A stretch of 24,599 nt of DNA from CAZGMJ01 sp964526785. GTDB lineage: Bacteria; Planctomycetota; Phycisphaerae; Sedimentisphaerales; Anaerobacaceae. The DNA is taken from assembly GCA_964526785.1 (NCBI GenBank), contig CAZGMJ010000075.1, positions 1 through 24,599 of the forward strand, written 5' to 3'. Each line of letters begins with the position of its first letter. Position 1 is the first letter of the stretch. The notes beneath the pieces are model-generated. The model was not told the DNA's origin. It searched no databases and saw nothing but the letters and a program-made list of their open reading frames with translations. Below are positions 22,863-24,599 of this stretch, one piece after another. Made by a program: the position numbers and the translations under genes.

Positions 22863-23321
22863 TCACGCGAAGGGAGCGTACTGGTAATGCCTTCTTTGGG
22901 CTCTTCTTCTGGTTGTGGGCAGCACCCACGCGTGTCTGCGTGTAATTACGACGGGTTTGGCGGGAACCGGAATAGTACATCGCGTCTCGATGATCTTCTC
23001 GCCGACAACGAGAGCTGATTCGCTGAAGCCGTATTGCATGATCGCCCGCAGCAATTCGGCCGCGGCCAGGAATTTGCTGCCCATCTGCTGCTCCAGCTCC
23101 TCAAGGTCAGCCGACAAATAACGGCCCGCCTCAAGGCCGAACCACAAGCGGTCGGATGTGATGACTACCTCGCACGCCTGCTCATTGCCCGGGATCACTC
23201 TGACCCGCAAATCTCTGTGACTGCCCACCTCTACGTGTATATCAACGGTAGTGCCGTAAAGCTCCACACGATGCAATTCGATCGTCTGTGGCAACGGTTC
23301 CTCCTGAGAAGTATCTGTCAT
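22863..23321 (-). CDS. Unrecognised protein with basic C-terminus
   Basis: A 152-residue protein that I cannot assign to a family. ATG 23321 lies about seven bases after AGGG and about 29 bases after the expected transcription start of the promoter at 23357-23386. There is no signal peptide or membrane helix. The N-terminal half looks beta-rich (TIELHRVELYGTTVDIHVEVG, DLRVRVIPG, EVVITSDRLWFGLEAG). It is followed by a helix (DLEELEQQMGSKFLAAAELLRAIMQYG) and a strongly basic end with TRRRAQRRHYQY. A nucleic-acid or membrane-surface role for that end is possible but unproven. It converges on gspM, so co-regulation with the secretion operon is unlikely. Confidence 0.7.
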   Translation of the reverse strand: MTDTSQEEPLPQTIELHRVELYGTTVDIHVEVGSHRDLRVRVIPGNEQACEVVITSDRLWFGLEAGRYLSADLEELEQQMGSKFLAAAELLRAIMQYGFSESALVVGEKIIETRCTIPVPAKPVVITRRHAWVLPTTRRRAQRRHYQYAPFA

Positions 23322-23356
23322 ATTCTACCCTGCTTACGTAATTCACTGATAGGAGG

Positions 23357-23386
23357 ATGATACTTCCAGCACGGGCTTTCTGTCTA
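23357..23386 (-). promoter_or_regulatory. Sigma-70-like promoter of the 22863-23321 gene
   Basis: On the minus strand TAGACA (23386-23381, five of six), an 18-base spacer and TATCAT (23362-23357, five of six) match the sigma-70 consensus. Transcription would begin near 23350. The remaining bases between this promoter and the stop codon at 23489 show nothing else that I can support. Confidence 0.55.
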
Positions 23387-23488
23387 TGAAGCTCGCTCTC
23401 TACCATCGGGCCAGCCAACCGCCCTGCCGGCTGCTTTACTATGTGGATATTCCCTCGAGCGAACGGCCCCTGCGATGTTTTGCACGTT

Positions 23489-24418
23489 TCAGTAATCTTT
23501 GAACTTGTGCATCCATTCGGGCCAGTCTTCGGGTATGACGCCTCCGGCCGACGTCCAGGGGTTCGCGGTGTTGAACGTACGGTGCCATTTGAACATCCAT
23601 ATCTGTTTGAGGCCGACCTTCTGTGAGGACCAGTCCATGAAAAGCATGTTGATGTTGCCATTGTGACGGTCGGTACACAGGCGGCGCATACCACCGCCGA
23701 AAGCCCAGAGAAATTCGCCATCCTGTTGCGGCGGCGGATCATGTGGCTCCGGCCGAGCGAGCATGAAACCGGAATCCATGAGCACAGGAATTCTGCTGGG
23801 CGTCTTCTGATTGGCGGTTCGCCATTTGTTGTCCGCATTGTGTGCGCCCACAACGCGGTCGCAATCATTGACCCACCAGTTGATGCCGTAACTGCCGATC
23901 TTGTATTCCGGCTCGACAAGGTAGGAAAAATCATTGGGATTGGTCCTGCTGACATCCCAGGCGGTATAGGGCAGCCTGCCCCCCTGCTCAACCGTGCGCT
24001 TGGCGCGTGGACAGAGCCGGATGGCGGGTTCGTTGTAATAGGGTATCAGCGTGTATATCCAGGAGTATTCACCGGTGGACCAATTCTCGTCGATTCCCGG
24101 CATGAATTTGCTGTCATAATCAGCAATGTACATGGAGAAACACAACGACCATTGCTGCAAATGGCTGCGGCATACGACGGTTTGAGCCTGGGCCTTCGTT
24201 CGGCGAAGTGCGGGCATGAGAATCGCCATCAGAAGGGCGATGATAGCAATGACAACGAGTAATTCGATCAGCGTAAAACCGTGCAGGGGCCGGCGAATGG
24301 AGGTCGAAGCATTGTGAACACGGATCGGCTTTCGGGACATACCTGCGCGCAGACAAGCCGCCGGCCCGCACGAACACTGTCTGCTGCAATGTGTCTTCAT
24401 AGTTGTTGGTGTTCTCAT
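23489..24418 (-). CDS. Prepilin-like protein with H-X9-D motif
   Basis: A protein of the planctomycete prepilin-like (type II secretion GspG-related) group. ATG 24418 has GAGGG about seven bases upstream and gives 309 residues with a 47-residue leader. ATG 24340 gives 283 residues and a more usual 21-residue leader but a badly spaced ribosome site. The cleavage site is G/FTLIELLVVIAIIALL, followed by MPALRRTKAQAQTVVCRSHLQQW, the standard pattern in this family. Near the C-terminus H-N-G-N-I-N-M-L-F-M-D-W matches the H-X9-DG motif except that W replaces G. Tryptophan-rich segments (TGEYSWIYTLIPYYNEPAI) are also typical. Such proteins are abundant in Planctomycetota, and their role is unknown. 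It is not in the gsp operon and lies on the opposite strand. Confidence 0.88.
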   Translation of the reverse strand: MRTPTTMKTHCSRQCSCGPAACLRAGMSRKPIRVHNASTSIRRPLHGFTLIELLVVIAIIALLMAILMPALRRTKAQAQTVVCRSHLQQWSLCFSMYIADYDSKFMPGIDENWSTGEYSWIYTLIPYYNEPAIRLCPRAKRTVEQGGRLPYTAWDVSRTNPNDFSYLVEPEYKIGSYGINWWVNDCDRVVGAHNADNKWRTANQKTPSRIPVLMDSGFMLARPEPHDPPPQQDGEFLWAFGGGMRRLCTDRHNGNINMLFMDWSSQKVGLKQIWMFKWHRTFNTANPWTSAGGVIPEDWPEWMHKFKDY

Positions 24419-24541
24419 CGCGCGGCCCTCGAACTGTCGGCGTATGTCCGATTGAGAACCCGTGCGCCAGTGCCCGGCCACATCGGAAGACATAATACGC
24501 TCACTACAAGATACACATTTTGCAGTCGACAGTGCAAGCAA

Positions 24542-24571
24542 ATTGTAATCGTCCCAGCGATTGTGCTACAA
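24542..24571 (-). promoter_or_regulatory. Possible promoter of the prepilin-like gene
   Basis: On the minus strand TTGTAG (24571-24566, three of six), an 18-base spacer and TACAAT (24547-24542, five of six) could form a promoter reading toward 24418. The -35 is weak. An imperfect palindrome with TTGCA/TGCAA ends lies just downstream, at 24520-24537, and might be an operator. Confidence 0.3.
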
Positions 24572-24599
24572 TGTTGCGCATTTTGGTGGTTTGGTGGTA

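Overview
The window looks like a chromosomal segment of a planctomycete (Planctomycetota, probably a Phycisphaerae-like lineage). This is inferred from three things: a large family of secreted proteins with PEP-CTERM-like C-terminal sorting tails, a type II secretion (Gsp) operon with very long GspD and GspI proteins, and a lone prepilin-like protein of the H-X9-DG type common in Planctomycetota/Verrucomicrobiota. No RNA gene, CRISPR array, transposase or integrase was seen. The taxonomic call rests on gene content only.

Region 1 (1-9330, minus strand) is a head-to-tail array of twelve complete genes, one gene cut by the window edge, and one decayed C-terminal remnant. Each complete gene has a strong Shine-Dalgarno sequence, a Sec signal peptide, a different (mostly beta-rich) central domain and an almost identical 26-residue tail: a PAPGA motif, a short glycine-rich hydrophobic segment, and an arginine cluster ending in -[SAT]L-stop. 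The tail DNA and parts of the intergenic spacers are conserved between copies, while the middles differ. The array therefore looks like interchangeable cargo domains between common ends. Two sigma-70-like promoters of the form TTGACA-N18-TAnnAT (9299-9328 and 2646-2675) and a terminator-like hairpin (3498-3542) divide it into transcription units. The second promoter precedes a 160-nt leader that holds a possible 23-codon ORF.

Region 2 (9330-10567) is a divergent intergenic region with a good plus-strand promoter (9573-9601), a ferritin-like/rubrerythrin-type di-iron protein gene, and about 470 bases without a convincing gene.

Region 3 (10568-22842, plus strand) is a compact type II secretion operon in the order gspD-E-F-G-H-I-J-K-L-M, with overlaps at G/H, I/J and J/K. 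It encodes the outer-membrane secretin, the ATPase, the platform protein, one major and four minor pseudopilins, and the inner-membrane GspL/GspM pair. gspC and the prepilin peptidase gene (gspO) are not present.

Region 4 (22843-24599, minus strand) has an unrecognised 152-residue protein with its own promoter-like sequence, and a prepilin-like protein with a C-terminal H-X9-D motif.

The main biological suggestion is that the short-tailed secreted proteins and the neighbouring type II secretion system may work together in placing proteins at the cell surface. Adjacency and tail design suggest this; nothing in the window proves it.
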